Shown piece after piece: positions 1-11,078 of a stretch of 64,000 nt of DNA. The position numbers were made by a program, and so were the translations under genes. Origin of the DNA: Rhodocollybia butyracea (Eukaryota > Basidiomycota > Agaricomycetes > Agaricales > Omphalotaceae); assembly GCA_015501585.1 (NCBI GenBank), contig JADNRY010000226.1:35411-99410 (forward strand), given 5' to 3'. The notes beneath the pieces are model-generated. The model was not told the DNA's origin, did not search any database, and worked only from the letters and a program-made list of their open reading frames with translations. Positions within the stretch are counted from its first letter, which is position 1; every line of letters starts with the position of its first letter.

Positions 1-184
1 AGTATGGGCCACTCTATTAGCATTTGCGTCCGGGGCCGGGTGATGGATTATGTCTCCAACGTTCAAAGCAAAAAGATTTAGGCTTCGGAGGCAGGGACAA
101 ATTCTAGTACCTCCGCGAGGCTTCCGGGACTCTGGATAAATAAGCGAGAAAATAGAAAATCTTTCCGCCATACTCTTCCAAAAT

Positions 185-268
185 AGACAAACTCAGACTT
201 GAACCGGAGGTCATTCGTTCCACGAAAGGAATGCAAAGCGAACGTGGTAACCCCTTCACCATATGCCC
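185..268 (-). pseudogene. Degenerate tRNA-Ala-like sequence, copy 1
   Basis: On the minus strand the sequence starts GGGCATATGG, like a fungal tRNA-Ala. It has an A-box-like TGGTGAAGGGG and a B-box-like GGTTCAAGTCT at 195-205. The T stem is broken on its 3' side and the acceptor stem does not pair. The anticodon region holds CTTTGCA, but its flanks form no proper 5-bp stem unless an intron-like loop is assumed. I read it as a tRNA-derived pseudogene or SINE head. Confidence 0.5.
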
Positions 269-473
269 AGCAACATATTATTGCTTGTATGAGTGATCAC
301 TGACATCTTGTTCCATCGGCCAATGGCGACATGGATTCTACATTTCTGTGGGGTACATACTGGAGAGGGAGAGAGCAAGGTGACAGGAAAAATTCCGCTG
401 CCTCTGCGAGACCTTGCGAGACCTCCAAGCGATTTTTTTTCACAAAATGGAAAAAGCTCGCTCGTGAAACCAC

Positions 474-557
474 GGACAGCTCCGGATTTGAACCGGAGAC
501 CTTTCGCAGGTGCAAAGCCATGCATGGGGAGCGTGATAACCCCTAGACCATATGCCC
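474..557 (-). pseudogene. Degenerate tRNA-Ala-like sequence, copy 2
   Basis: On the minus strand it begins GGGCATATGGTCTAGGGG (a good A box) and carries a perfect B box GGTTCAAATCC at 484-494 with an intact 5-bp T stem (TCCGG/CCGGA). The acceptor stem pairs at about 5 of 7 positions. TTTGCAC is in the right area for an Ala TGC anticodon loop, but the anticodon stem does not pair. The Pol III promoter boxes look usable although the tRNA fold is not. Confidence 0.5.
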
Positions 558-863
558 ACTACCATGTTATTGTATGTAGCAGTGATAGCCTGTTCCGACG
601 GCTGATGGAACTGTAGAGGGAGAGAGCCACGAAAGTGTAGCTGGTACCAGATGTGCAGGTAGAAGTGCGCCCCTAATATGTATGCCAATTGGGCTCTGTT
701 CCTTCTAATAGTCCGCATTGACTGTCTGGGAAAGATGACCATGTACCATGCGTATTGCAGGAGAACTTCATTTCATGGGGCGTACAAGAGACATAGAGAG
801 AAAGAAAGAACATACAGTAATCGGTGCCCATCTCCATTCGCCAAGTTTAGAACTGTTCGATGA

Positions 864-2043
864 AGTTTGATCAATTGATTTCTTACGAGTTACCCACTTT
901 CTTCTTCATGGTATACTCGGTTGCACAATAGTTGAAGGTCCGAACAATGTTAGGTTTCTTCGGGAAGCCCATTCTAGGCCGATATGACGCGACGTCGCGT
1001 CGAAGCACCTTTTCCATCGAAAACTCAACTAAGGAGAAAGTGAACTTTGGATTGCGCATATTTTTTTAGTGTGCAGCGCATCCTTCTTCATGTAGAATAA
1101 GTATCTCTGGGGGAATCTTCCGCCTCGTGGCTGAAAGAGACGCGGTTTGCTATTGTTTGAAATAGAGAAGGTGGCCGGACTTCAATGAAGCGGGGATAAG
1201 AAGAGCGGGAGGTGTAAGTAGAATCATTGAACCAGTGCCTGTTAGAACCTAGGATTTGTTCGAGACTTGGTACACGAGTAGCTACAATGCTCTACAGTGG
1301 CTATTCAGCGATGTGTGTTGTACTATGAGATATAAAAGATCAGAATCAGTAGTGAAGCCGCAAGTGAAGAGCATCGCCTTGAAACTCATTGGATGAACGG
1401 ACTCTGAAGAGAAAGTAATTTGAGGTGTAACGCGACTGCAAGATATCTATCGAAAATCAGATCGTAAGTACTTCTCTTCGACATCGAGAAAGTGCCTGGG
1501 CTAGTCATCATTGCACCGCCAATCCAGGATTTGCACCATCTAATAGGATGTACGTGTTCACCGCTACTGACGCGGACGACGCATCTCTTTCTTGGCTTCC
1601 GTCTACGCGTGTTCTTGGCCGGCTTGATCATTGTCTGTCTACGTACGTGCCCAGCTAAGCGCTGATGGGCGCGAACACGTTACACGCAAGCTCCGTGTAT
1701 TTGTTTCGAGTCATTTAGTTTTATTTTGTTTCTTGATTTGCTACTACCGTCTCGAAGTTTGCTTGAAGACCCGGTACAAGATCTGCAACTCGAGGTGCCA
1801 TGAGTCAGGAGTTTTGCTCCGACCGCCCTAGCTTCCAGGTTTGACGTTTAAACGTTTACTGTTTATCAATCTTCTGTATTGACTTGTGGCCCTGGAACTC
1901 TCGAGGATCTGCAGAATTTGGATGAAAAGAAAAACTTGTGGCGAGAAGAATGACGCGGGCCTCGGGAAGTCGGCCTTTGTGGGTGGTTACGGCATGAATT
2001 GACTTTCGTGGGTACAGTGAATAAAGTATGTGCGCTCCGAGAT
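864..2043. other. Intergenic; no gene recognised
   Basis: Only short open frames are present. The longest, on the minus strand at 1386-1631 (81 codons), has a basic N-terminus but no recognisable domain and no convincing partner exons. I see nothing else I can support here. Confidence 0.5.
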
Positions 2044-2046
2044 TTA

Positions 2047-2688
2047 GGGTTAGTCCTGCAACTTTTTCAGGGTGAAAAATTCAGACGTCAAAATATTTCG
2101 AATGAGCGGAGCGCTCGGGACGGAACACATGATACTACAGTAACAGATGACAATATGTGACTAACATCGTTACTCGTCGTTATATCTCTTATTTCTTGCA
2201 ATCTGGTACTTATTTTAAGTTGTTTTTATGATTTTTTGGCATGTTTTGAACTCTAAGCTGCGTACAAATGGAATCAGGAATGCCATGGCCCAGTTTTCAC
2301 TGCTATCTGTACTCCTAGGCTCAGGGCATAGAACTGTGTAGTCAGGTCTGTGTGCACAAGAAGAAAGATACGACAGGGCATAGAACTGTGTAGTCAGGTC
2401 TGTGTGCACAAGAAGAAAGATACGAGGTCATACTAAGGATAAAATGTAGCCAAAAGAATACACATGATATAGAAGAGTATTTTCTTTCATTTTCTCCTGT
2501 TCTGTGCTCTTTATTATACCTTTGCACCTCCCTAATTCATAGTAATTGCATGATCCTACACGACGTGACAAAAGGTGACAACAAGGTCATTCTATTGCGC
2601 CATCATACGACCGTAGCGCCTTGTAGCGCCGGCCAAAGATATTTTGATGCCCGAAATTTTCGCCCTGAAAAAGTTGCAGGACTAAGCC
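2047..2688. mobile_element. Non-autonomous inverted-repeat element (MITE, PIF/Harbinger-like)
   Basis: The 642-bp element has terminal inverted repeats of about 50 bp. The left end begins gggttagtcctgcaac at 2047; the right end read in reverse begins ggcttagtcctgcaac at 2688. The first 40 or so positions match with few differences. Both ends are flanked by TTA (2044-2046 and 2689-2691). A 3-bp TTA/TWA duplication with termini starting GG is the known signature of PIF/Harbinger elements. No transposase ORF is inside, so it would depend on a helper in trans. Confidence 0.75.
2322..2425. repeat. Perfect 52-bp tandem duplication inside the MITE
   Basis: Two adjacent 52-base units (2322-2373 and 2374-2425), each starting cagggcatagaactgtg, appear identical by eye. 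They lie in the interior of the inverted-repeat element. Their identity suggests a recent duplication. Confidence 0.85.
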
Positions 2689-2829
2689 TTATAACCGACG
2701 TGGCTAACTAGCGCTCTAGAATTTACCTTTCTTCATTGGCTTGGCTATCTTCTCAAGTGACGTGGAATTCTTATAGCTTAACTGTTCAAATGTTCATACT
2801 GGAAACCAGCTCACGAATTAATACAATGA

Positions 2830-3590
2830 CCTTTCAAAATGACGCGCCAACGACGCGACTTTCTCTTCATATTTCCGCAACATTTTTGGCTTTGGCCCGA
2901 CCTCGCATCACACTCGAGCCCGCCCAGCAAGTGCCTCAACCAGTTCCGGCGTTTCCCTTGGCCTACCACCAGCGACTCCAATTTGCTCTTATCCACGTTT
3001 TCTCATCGTACAGAAATGGTCATACCTCTGGCTCTCCCTCTTCATACCTATCCTACCATTTCAGACCAGAACAGGCAGTACGTCGACTCCTGGAGTTCCC
3101 ACTATCCCGTCGACTGCACCGAACACAAACCATTTGAATATGATACAGCAACAACAGAGGAGACGAGAAGTTGGGAATCGGAGCGCCAGTTTTTTCTGCC
3201 ATCTGCATTCCAGGTCCATTCCGAGGTTCACTAGATTATTACGATTCTTACTCATTGTATTCATTTTTCTTTTGCGCAGATACACATCCTCGTCGCCCCT
3301 CTCAGCCTACTCCATGTCCTCCTTCCGCTCACGTTCGCAATCTCAAGCACCTCGAAGCTCTCACAGGTTGTGTTCTGCCTCTGCTCACCCACACTCCGCC
3401 TCCAGTACCGCCCGTATGCTGAAAGGTAGCATGACGCATGTGTCCAGGGTAATATCGGCGTGGATACAGATATTCGTCACGGACGACAGTCCAACAAGCG
3501 CAGATCCAAGTCTGTTCCGACTCTGATCAGTGATTCTGGACCTCTTCCTCCTCCTACCTCTTTACCACTCCCACTCATCCATTTCGCATA
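2830..3590 (+). CDS. Possible multi-exon gene, not recognised (weak)
   Basis: Several open, splice-compatible stretches lie on the plus strand. One runs from about 2849 to 3240 and reads through a Gly/Ser/Thr/Pro stretch followed by a QQQQRRRE run. A second begins after an acceptor-like ttttgcag near 3280 and is Ser/Arg/Gln-rich. A third begins near 3447 and includes NKRRSKS followed by a Pro-rich tail. I cannot find one consistent start codon: an in-frame TGA precedes the first block. No domain is recognised. It may be a low-complexity nuclear protein gene, a decayed gene, or chance open frames in a C/T-rich region. Confidence 0.25.
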
Positions 3591-3599
3591 CATACATTT

Positions 3600-6277
3600 T
3601 TCGAATCCCTCTACTCTCTGATCTGCTTTTCTATACATACTCATAGATACATAAGCATATACTTGCCATTTGCATGACCTGCACGACTCTAGATCTTGTT
3701 AACATACATTGCTTTGACATCGCTTTTGACTAACTCTGACTACGCTATATATTTTTGGCTATCTGTTAGGCTATAGCCTATATGTAATATATGTTTGTAT
3801 ATACATATATGCGGTCTAGACCGCTTGCGCTTCAACTGTTCAATAAGTGATCCCAGAGTAATCCCACACCCCTCTTTTTTATACATACATTGTCACGCTC
3901 CATACTTATTTTAGTACAAGCTTATTAGACCCGTGACTACGTCACGGAGAGAAAGGAGGATGGTGGTCTGGTGGTATTGAGCCTGGAATACCTGGGTTCT
4001 GATATGCAACACACATTGCGCCGTATGTGTAGAATGCATGGATGAACCCAGTCCACTGAGCACTCTGCTGTTGCAGCAAAATTTGCTGGAAATTTTGAAT
4101 AAGTAAAAGATGAGCATGCTTACATAGTTAGTCCAGAAGGGTTCACTTGCTGATGAGAGAACCATGACTGAGAGATAGCAGCCAAATGGTACTGTGACGT
4201 TATTGACCTGGCAGAGACTCACAAAATATTCAACTGCTTAAGCAATGATCATAGCTACGGAGGAGCTCCAAAAGCAGGCACTCAAGGGTTGAAGTATTTC
4301 AATCTATGATAATGGGACATGGGTTGCTGATATGTCAAGGAGACCAAAAACAACTTGAAACTTGGGAATGAGTATAGCTAGTGCATGTGGGGATCCAGGA
4401 TACCTACAGGTAACCTATGGAAGGAACAGCTTCTGTATCCATATATGAGATATGAGCCAGATAGAACTCATACTCATGCTCATACTATGGTCTAGAACCA
4501 CATTGAGTTGCTACAGATTGCTGTGTGGAAAATCATGGAAAGAGGGATTCAAAACTTGGAAGGTGTGTCATGCCACTGCTGGCACATTCTTTCATTGTGT
4601 GTTGTTGCTGAATTATCCTTATGTTATTACTTGTATGAGACTCTCCACCATCTATGGAAAGTCTATTGACTTTCAAACCTCTCTCAGTTCAGAGTTGTAC
4701 ACACATTTAACTGAGATGCTCCTTTCTTCCCAATTTCCATACTTATCTTGCTCAGAATACAATTATCTACAGTAATTTCCAGCTAACCGTTTACAGGGAA
4801 TGGGTTTTTGGTAGGTTTTCTCATTATGTTACAGAGCCACTGTATGGCATTGGCAAATGCAGTTCTACCGGCAGCTGCTGTGCAGCTAGAACTGATTAGA
4901 TACTGTATAATTACGACTGTATGCTCCCGGGGGTCAAGGCGTTACACGTTGTTTTTTGACAAACAACATGCTCAGGGCCCGCCGTTATGCGTTACGCATA
5001 ACGCTAGATGCACAAATGAATAGGGGGCCAAAGGCCCGCCGCCAAGATTTGTGACATTTCGAGCAATAGCATACTCGAACCCTCCCGTTACACGTTACAG
5101 ATTGCAAAATCCCCATGCTCGGGGGTCCTGTTACGCGTTATGGGAGCATCCGGTCGTAAATATATAGTAGATTAATGCTGTAGCTGGAATCTGTTAATAC
5201 TTATAGTAACATTAAAAAAAGAAAGATTAGCATAGGTAGCACTTGTAAAAGAGAGGGCGGATAGAGGCTTGGATAGAGAAGCATGTATGATGTAACCAAT
5301 AGGCCGGCTGCGGCTTATACACAGCTAGCCCAATCTATTAAACTGGGTAGAACCCAGAGCCGCTGGCGCCCAGCGTTACTGTTTTGATGCTAAGGGTCAA
5401 AATGAGCAACAGAACTGGGGATCAAATCAGTCCCAGGAAGCAAACGGATCGTCTCTGGCCCCACTCACTGTTTCAACTTGGGTTCAATCAAAGATGCACC
5501 CCGGTATAGCTTTCCGAATCTTTCAAATATTTTTCCGGTTATTCCCGATTTTTTATTCCGAGTATCCCGATCGTTCAGAACCAAATAAACATTATATTGC
5601 ACACTATAGCTACGCTATCTGTACTTGCCTAGTACTACATACGTTGCATCACGCTAGATAAAATATCCATAATACAGAAACAATGACCTGAAGAAAATAG
5701 ACTTACCGTGCTGAAGTAAAAACTAGCGAAAAAACCTACCTCTCTTGAATACAACGGTGAGTATGAGATTTGAGCGCTGTTGAACAAAAGGGAAGCGTTG
5801 AGAGATTGAGATTGTTGAGTATCTTGAACAGCTTTGAGGGTCTTGAATGGCTTGTGAATATTGCTAAGTTGTTATGAGAAGTTGCTCTTGAATATCTTGC
5901 CAACATTCGAAGCTTTCGTGGCTTGACAATGTTGAGTGAGAGGCTTGCAGTATTGATATCTGAGATCTTGAGTGTTTGCTGGGTTAAAATCTTGCTCAGC
6001 TTGAAGATGAACGTTGAAGTTGAAGAAAGAAAGCAACGAACCAACACGTGCATGCACTGCTTCGTCATCTCGTGGTTGTTTTTGCTTCCGTCTTACGCGC
6101 TGGCGATCGCGACTGGACCTTTAACGGTTTCCGGTTAAGTCTTCAAGAACAATAAGCTGATTTCTAGTGATTAAAAAAGGACTAAGCAGAATATACATTG
6201 CAACAATATCTCCAGCTTGTAAGTGGTGTCACTTGAGTAAAAGTTGTACTAAAGAGAAACACATAACAGTCTACGAT
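3600..6277. other. Gene-poor AT-rich stretch
   Basis: No ORF here looks coding. The stretch opens with pyrimidine-rich, TATA-rich sequence (3560-3900), continues as AT-rich DNA with only short open frames, and holds the GTTAC/GTTATGCG palindrome cluster at 4941-5144. A minus-strand frame at 5736-6068 is rich in Leu/Ser/Asn and shows no domain. Some of this may be old transposon remnants, but I found no terminal repeats that prove it. Confidence 0.4.
4941..5144. repeat. Cluster of palindromic GTTAC/GTTATGCG motifs
   Basis: Within about 200 bp there are gttacacgtt (4941-4950), a 21-base near-perfect palindrome (4983-5003) whose arms are cgttatgcgt, cgttacacgttac (5086-5098) and gttacgcgttatggg (5130-5144). 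The flanks also repeat atgctc and ggggtc. They may be remnants of element ends or a fold-back structure. Confidence 0.5.
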
Positions 6278-7825
6278 CTACGCGTAATCTAAGAGACTGT
6301 CCATGCGCTGATCAGCTATACATGCGGTTGTAGGGCTTGCGCCGTTGGTAGGTGAGCTGGTCTGAGCACCCACAGCGCTTGTAGACATGGGCATCTCCTG
6401 CAGAGCCGAGCTGTCAAATCCAGCTTCATCGAGACGCCGGCATTCGTTGATGAATCTATTCCAATGGTCAGACTCCTGTCAATAACTCAAGATGAATCAA
6501 ATCGCTCACTCTTTCCACTTCATGTCTGTCATCTTCTTTCCTAACGTCTCTAGCTTCTCTAAAAACCACTTGTCCAGGACACTCCAGAAGTCTTGACCTT
6601 TGGGCACACGGCCCGCCGTTGCAGGCTTTATCTTGCGCTTCTTCATCCCAGCAGCAGGCTGACTGAACTCATCATCGTTGTCCGGTTCACCTTCTTCATC
6701 AACCCATACAGCATTCGGGTTCTGGTGGATGAAGTGCCGCTGCAATGAAAATCATTAATCGAAACACAAAGTGCTCAGTTTACAGGAACATACCAAAAGT
6801 ATATTCCTATTGACGATAAGTTCACGGTTGTAAGCAGGACCTCCGGCACGCAGGTAAATACGGTTCATGTGGCTGGTGAATTTGACAACACTGAGGCCTT
6901 TACCCATCCCATCGTGAAGCTACAAGTAAACAATTAGCCCTGTGGACAGGCCCAATGATCAGGTATCTCTCACATGCTGGCGCAGTCCATTTTGTACTGA
7001 GGAGCTTTGCTTTATGGTGACTCGTTCTAAGACCTTCTCATACGCAGGAACCCCAAAGATGTTGTCGAAGCCATACTGAGTGGCGTTTTTCTTTATATCG
7101 TCCTAAAAATCGGTGAGCATAGGTTATATGACTTCACGGTGGGTCACATACAAAGGTGTCTGCGCTCAAGTCTTGATAGCAGGTGCGCAAAGGATCATAG
7201 ATCAAATCCTGAACGATGGCACGGACAGTTTTCTGGAAACCACTTCTTGAGCATCGAGGTGAACGTTATGGGGAATAACTCACATTTTGGTTAGGAGTCA
7301 ACGCGAATGTCTGCTCTAGCCTGATTTGCAAGTCTCGGAGCATCCTCCGAAGGGTCTCAGTGTTGTTTTGGTCTTCGACGATTTTTGGGTTGTTGTACAT
7401 CTCAAAATGAATTGACATTTCATAGAGCTTTACAAGCAGGTCAGGCTTGGTGATACCCCCGTCGACTGCAGCAAACTATGCGGGGTCATGAGCAAGTAAA
7501 AACGCAAGGACACTAAGCAACGTACTTTGGCCATAACGTGTAGTTTTTTCCTTTGATTCTCTGTCAACTTGTGTTCTAGGGCAAGGTTGTCGATGAAGAG
7601 AGGCTTGACAATAGGAGTTGTGTCAAAGGAAGTTGGTGATCCAGAGACAGCCGGCGGTGACTCAGTGCTATGGTAGGGAAGAATAGGAGCCGACGATGGT
7701 GTATACGGGCTAGAACCTCCTGTCTGACCTGACGGCGACGGGGTATAAGGCATATAGGAGCCTGACGACGGTGCGTAGGGTGTGTGTGGTGGGAAGCGTT
7801 GGACAGGAAAGTCATCGTCGGCCAT
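6278..7825 (-). CDS. Conserved-looking protein of unknown function
   Basis: Seven or so exons can be read on the minus strand from ATG at 7825 to a stop at 6278-6280, giving roughly 370 residues. The N-terminal 75 residues are rich in Pro/Ser/Tyr (MADDDFPVQRFPPHTPYAP, then repeated PYTPS). A helical, charged central region follows (HVMAKFAAVDGG, TETLRRMLRDLQIRLEQTF, IVQDLIYDPLRTCYQDL, YEKVLERVTI). The end is an acidic segment, a basic KKRKIKP and a Ser/Thr/Ala-rich tail. Introns of about 35-55 bp have standard borders, for example gtacgttg..catag after HVMAK. I do not recognise a named domain. KKRKIKP could be a nuclear localisation signal. The gene is divergent from the coiled-coil gene at 8074, with about 250 bp shared upstream. 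Confidence 0.65.
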
Positions 7826-8073
7826 GCTGAAAGCTGGTGAATTTTGTTGGGTAGGTTCTGACGGGCTGTCCCCATATTTTTGAGCCTTTTATATGGATTT
7901 GGGAGTAACGTGCCAGCGTCGCGAAAAACGCGCTGTTGAACGTTAAACAAAGAAGATTCTCGTGCTCTGAACGTGACCACCAGACGGGTATAAAACCTGA
8001 AGGTCTCGCATTTTGAAAGCCCCATCCACTCCACGGTTTAGCTGTTAACGCTTCAGTTTTTTTTTGCTCTTCA

Positions 8074-8901
8074 ATGTCGAATAGTTATCAAACTGTATGT
8101 GCCTTGCCCATTAAAGATGCTAGCAGCATTCTAATCTTTTCATCTGACAGCCCTGCTCGATAACGCCTCTCTGTACCATCGGTGGCAACAAAAATACCTT
8201 CACAATCTACGAGGATGTTGTTCAGACCCCAGCCCCTAACAAACGGAAGCGTACCAATGTTGAGGGCCAGCTACCAACACCTCCGTCGGCCTCGACTTTG
8301 ACCTCAATTAGCAGCTCTGTTAGCTCGCCCTTATGGTATGTTAGTTCTTCTCCATGTTACCAATATGGGTATTGACCACCCTTAAAGGGAGTCTGAGGAA
8401 ACGAAGTTGAAAGAGACACAGCATCGGTTGGCACAAACACAGTCTGAGCTCAAGGTGATGAAATATGCGTACAAGTTGCTCATGTGCAGAGGCAGTCCTG
8501 CTCAGGCAAAGGAGCTCAAAGACAAGGTACGCGAGTTGGAGACCCGGCTTGCAGCAAAAGAGGAGGATATACAGAACTTAGAGGGGAACAATGAAGCTTT
8601 GCAGGCTTCAATCGACTTCAGCTACCAGGATAACACCTGGCGCAACGAGGAGCTGCGCCATGTGCAGAAGTTGCTTGCAGAGACCCGTGAAGAGTTGGCC
8701 AGCGCTAGGGCGGCCCTTTCGATGTCCTCACGGCTTGCCTTTCTTCTCATCTCGCCTGCATTTCAACACATCGGAAACCCAGGGCATAATCAGGAAGGAA
8801 GGAAGGAAGGAAGGAAGTTTCAGGAAAGATTGGAAGAGGCGATTAGTGGTTTGGAAGCTATGAGTAGGGAGCAGGAGGAGGCAGCTGTCACCAGTGAATA
8901 A
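8074..8901 (+). CDS. Coiled-coil protein of unknown function
   Basis: Three exons read cleanly. MSNSYQT is followed by an intron (gtatgtgc..ctgacag), then an exon carrying a PNKRKR nuclear-signal-like motif and a Ser/Thr-rich stretch, then an intron (gtatgttag..aaag), then the long last exon ending at 8901. The last exon is strongly heptad-like and charged (KETQHRLAQTQSELKVM, KELKDKVRELETRLAAKEED, RNEELRHVQKLLAETREEL), typical of a two-stranded coiled coil. The segment at about 8723-8780 is hydrophobic and out of character. It may be an extra intron (donor gtcctcac, acceptor acccag). A GGAA repeat sits next to it. The gene is divergent from the gene at 6278-7825. Confidence 0.6.
8792..8817. 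repeat. GGAA tetranucleotide microsatellite in a coding exon
   Basis: About six GGAA units lie inside the last exon of the coiled-coil gene and encode the repeating EGRKEGRK. Because the unit is four bases, any gain or loss of one unit would shift the frame about 80 bases before the stop. Confidence 0.8.
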
Positions 8902-9086
8902 CTCTGAAAATACTCTTTATACTGTGAACGTATATCTCTCTATCGAATGTCCAGATCTTTCTATGATTTTCTACATTGAACATGTAAGCGCTGTGTACAA
9001 TTAAAAATATCGATGCTTTTACAAAGGAATGTAAGAACATAAGGTTTATTGGGATCGAAACTGAAGCTACGTAATCCTGCTATGCT

Positions 9087-10648
9087 CTAGTTACCCTTCC
9101 AACGACCTGCTTGAATATCCGCCCATTTAGAGAACATATGAAGACCGCTTTCCCATTTCCCTCGTCGTTCAGCGTTGCGTTTTGAGCGTTGAGATGCAGT
9201 AGCCCGGAGGTCGAAGTCAACATCGCTTTGGAACCCATTTTCAACCCAACGGAACAACCCAGCTGACGAGTATTGGATGAATGAATAATGTTCTTCCCCA
9301 GGTGCAATAGGGACGTTGGAGTGCACAAGCAGGGCGGAAGGAATGAGAATGGTGGACCCCGGAGGGAAACGTATAAATAAGCCAAGATCCCACAGGATGA
9401 GGTGTCCCCCAAGCGTGTGGTCAAAGTTGCCGAGTGCAGTGATAGAGCACCAACCAAAACAAAGATTGGCTGCGTCTACATGGGGGAAAGTGACGGAGAA
9501 GGGGCCAAAGTTGATTGTGCATGCAGCCCATGCGTTGTTTTTGAAGAGACGGTGAAGGTTTGGATTCCAGTCGAAGAGTTTGTCCAATGTAGCCTTGCAG
9601 TAGGCATAGCACTGGTACGCATACGCCATAAAAAGGCCTAGGGCACGCGTCAGAGCCAGCAAAAAACTAAGTACAAGTAAGAAACTCACAGTTGGCATAG
9701 CCTGATATCCGTGCGAAACAATTGAGACTTAGGAGAGCGAACATTATGTTGAAGTCTGCTGGACTGGTTTGCCTCAGGTTACCCGGTTCCTAAAATGCGA
9801 AGTTAGCTGGGGGTATGCTCAGAGAGTTGAAGCCTCACTTTCGAACCTCCGCCGAAACTGACTCCGAAAGCAACAGCAGGACAGTCCGCACGACGGTGGT
9901 TGGCTTGCTTTTCACTGAATGTAAGGTCCGCTCGAGCCTGACGAATAGCTTTGGTAGCCGTATCGTTTACTGCCTCAAGCCACTTAGTATCTTGCGGATG
10001 GCTACCGACAACGCCAGAAACAATGCCGTCAGAGTCGAGAAGCGCATACGTTTGGCTAAGGTTGAAGGTGAGAAAGAGAAACAAACAAAAGATCGGAAAA
10101 AACACGCACCCAGGCTCCGCGACAAACTCTACCAGCCCCTCTGCCTCCAGCTCTGCAACCGAGGAATGCACACGTGAAAACTGCTGCTTCTTGCCTGTAT
10201 ATCCACCCGAACCAATCGCCGCATCCTCTGACAGTGAAAAAACCTCAGAGGGGAGGGAAGCTGATGCTGCAAGACATTGCTGAGCATGTTCAGAGATCTC
10301 TCGGTGCTGCCCTTCCTGGTTCTTTGCTGCACAATCCAGTTTTCGCTTTTGGCGATTCTTGGCATCCTTCAAGGCGCTTTTTTCCTTCTTGGTGCGATGG
10401 GGGCCTACACTGGCCTGTGGAACGGATGAGGGAGCTGGTTGGAATGAGGACGGAGGTTCGGGTATAAGGTCGAGGACAAATTGATACGGTGACGCATCAC
10501 CCAAGCTGCCATGGCTAGGGACCGGTTTGTTATCAACCTCGGGGTTGTCCTGAAGGTTGTCGGATCGTTCGGCGTCCTCCTGTGCACGTAGCTGAGCCAC
10601 AACCCGGTCTTTGAGGTGAAACGGCCGTCGCGTTCGTACAGATTCCAT
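9087..10648 (-). CDS. TET/JBP-like 2-oxoglutarate/Fe(II) dioxygenase
   Basis: Four exons on the minus strand give about 510 residues. The first exon encodes a charged, low-complexity N-terminus with a basic KKEKSALKDAKNRQKRK. The next exons carry TYALLDSDGIVSG, HRRADCPAVAFGVSFGGGS and a middle region. The last exon carries the catalytic core: HVDAANLCFGW (Fe ligands H and D), TALGNFDHTLGGHLILWDLG, RFPPGSTILIPSALLVHSN (distal Fe-ligand His). This is the double-stranded beta-helix pattern of the fungal TET/JBP family, enzymes known or proposed to oxidise 5-methylpyrimidines in DNA. After the distal His the sequence is EEHYSFIQY. The family normally has Arg in place of that His to bind 2-oxoglutarate. 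Introns are about 50-60 bp with good borders. The start at 10648 is the first good Met; a further 5' exon near 10900 (ATGG, then gtaagc) is possible. Confidence 0.75.
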
Positions 10649-11078
10649 GGCCTGAGCTTTAATGCCATTGACACCCCATGGAGAATATGAGCGTCCGCTT
10701 TGCGTTACTGGAAAAACGCAGGTGAGAAGAAGTTTTTGAAAAAGCACAAAAGAAGCGGAACGGGCTCAGAAACGTCGACAATCGAAGGCTGCCTGCAGTT
10801 TGGCTCCTAAGTTGGACCCTCCCTGCTAGCTCCACCAACGACTTTGACAAGGGAGCAAGGAGAATACAGCAGGGCAAACAAAACAGAAAGCTTACCCATG
10901 GCTGTGATCACCGATAAGGGATACCGTTGAAAGGTTGCGGTGGTTGATTCAGAAGAGAGCAACATTATAAAGGGTCGTGCTCATGATCACCTGATGTGAC
11001 AACGCGTATTCCTTATGACTTAACCGCAATGGGTGCATTTTGAACACGAAAGGTTGCACTGTCCCCGGCTTCTTCTTC

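Larger units (their letters stand above)
50..640 (-). repeat. Tandem duplication of a tRNA-Ala-like unit
   Basis: Two copies of a unit of about 289 bp lie head to tail. Similarity covers the tRNA-like part (185-268 and 474-557), the A/T-rich stretch after it, and the sequence before it (the tgttcca..cggc and gagggagagagc motifs near 310-375 and 590-630). Both read on the minus strand. This could be a duplicated tRNA locus that has decayed, or two copies of a tRNA-derived SINE. Confidence 0.55.

Noticed and set aside
5280..5440. Possible LTR end and primer-binding site (tggcgcccag, then an ATG frame)
   Set aside because: No matching second LTR, no TG..CA pair with target duplication, and the following frame stops after about 40 codons without gag-like features.
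5736..6068. Minus-strand ORF of 110 codons
   Set aside because: Leu/Ser/Asn-rich, no domain, no splice partners, and sits in AT-rich intergenic DNA.
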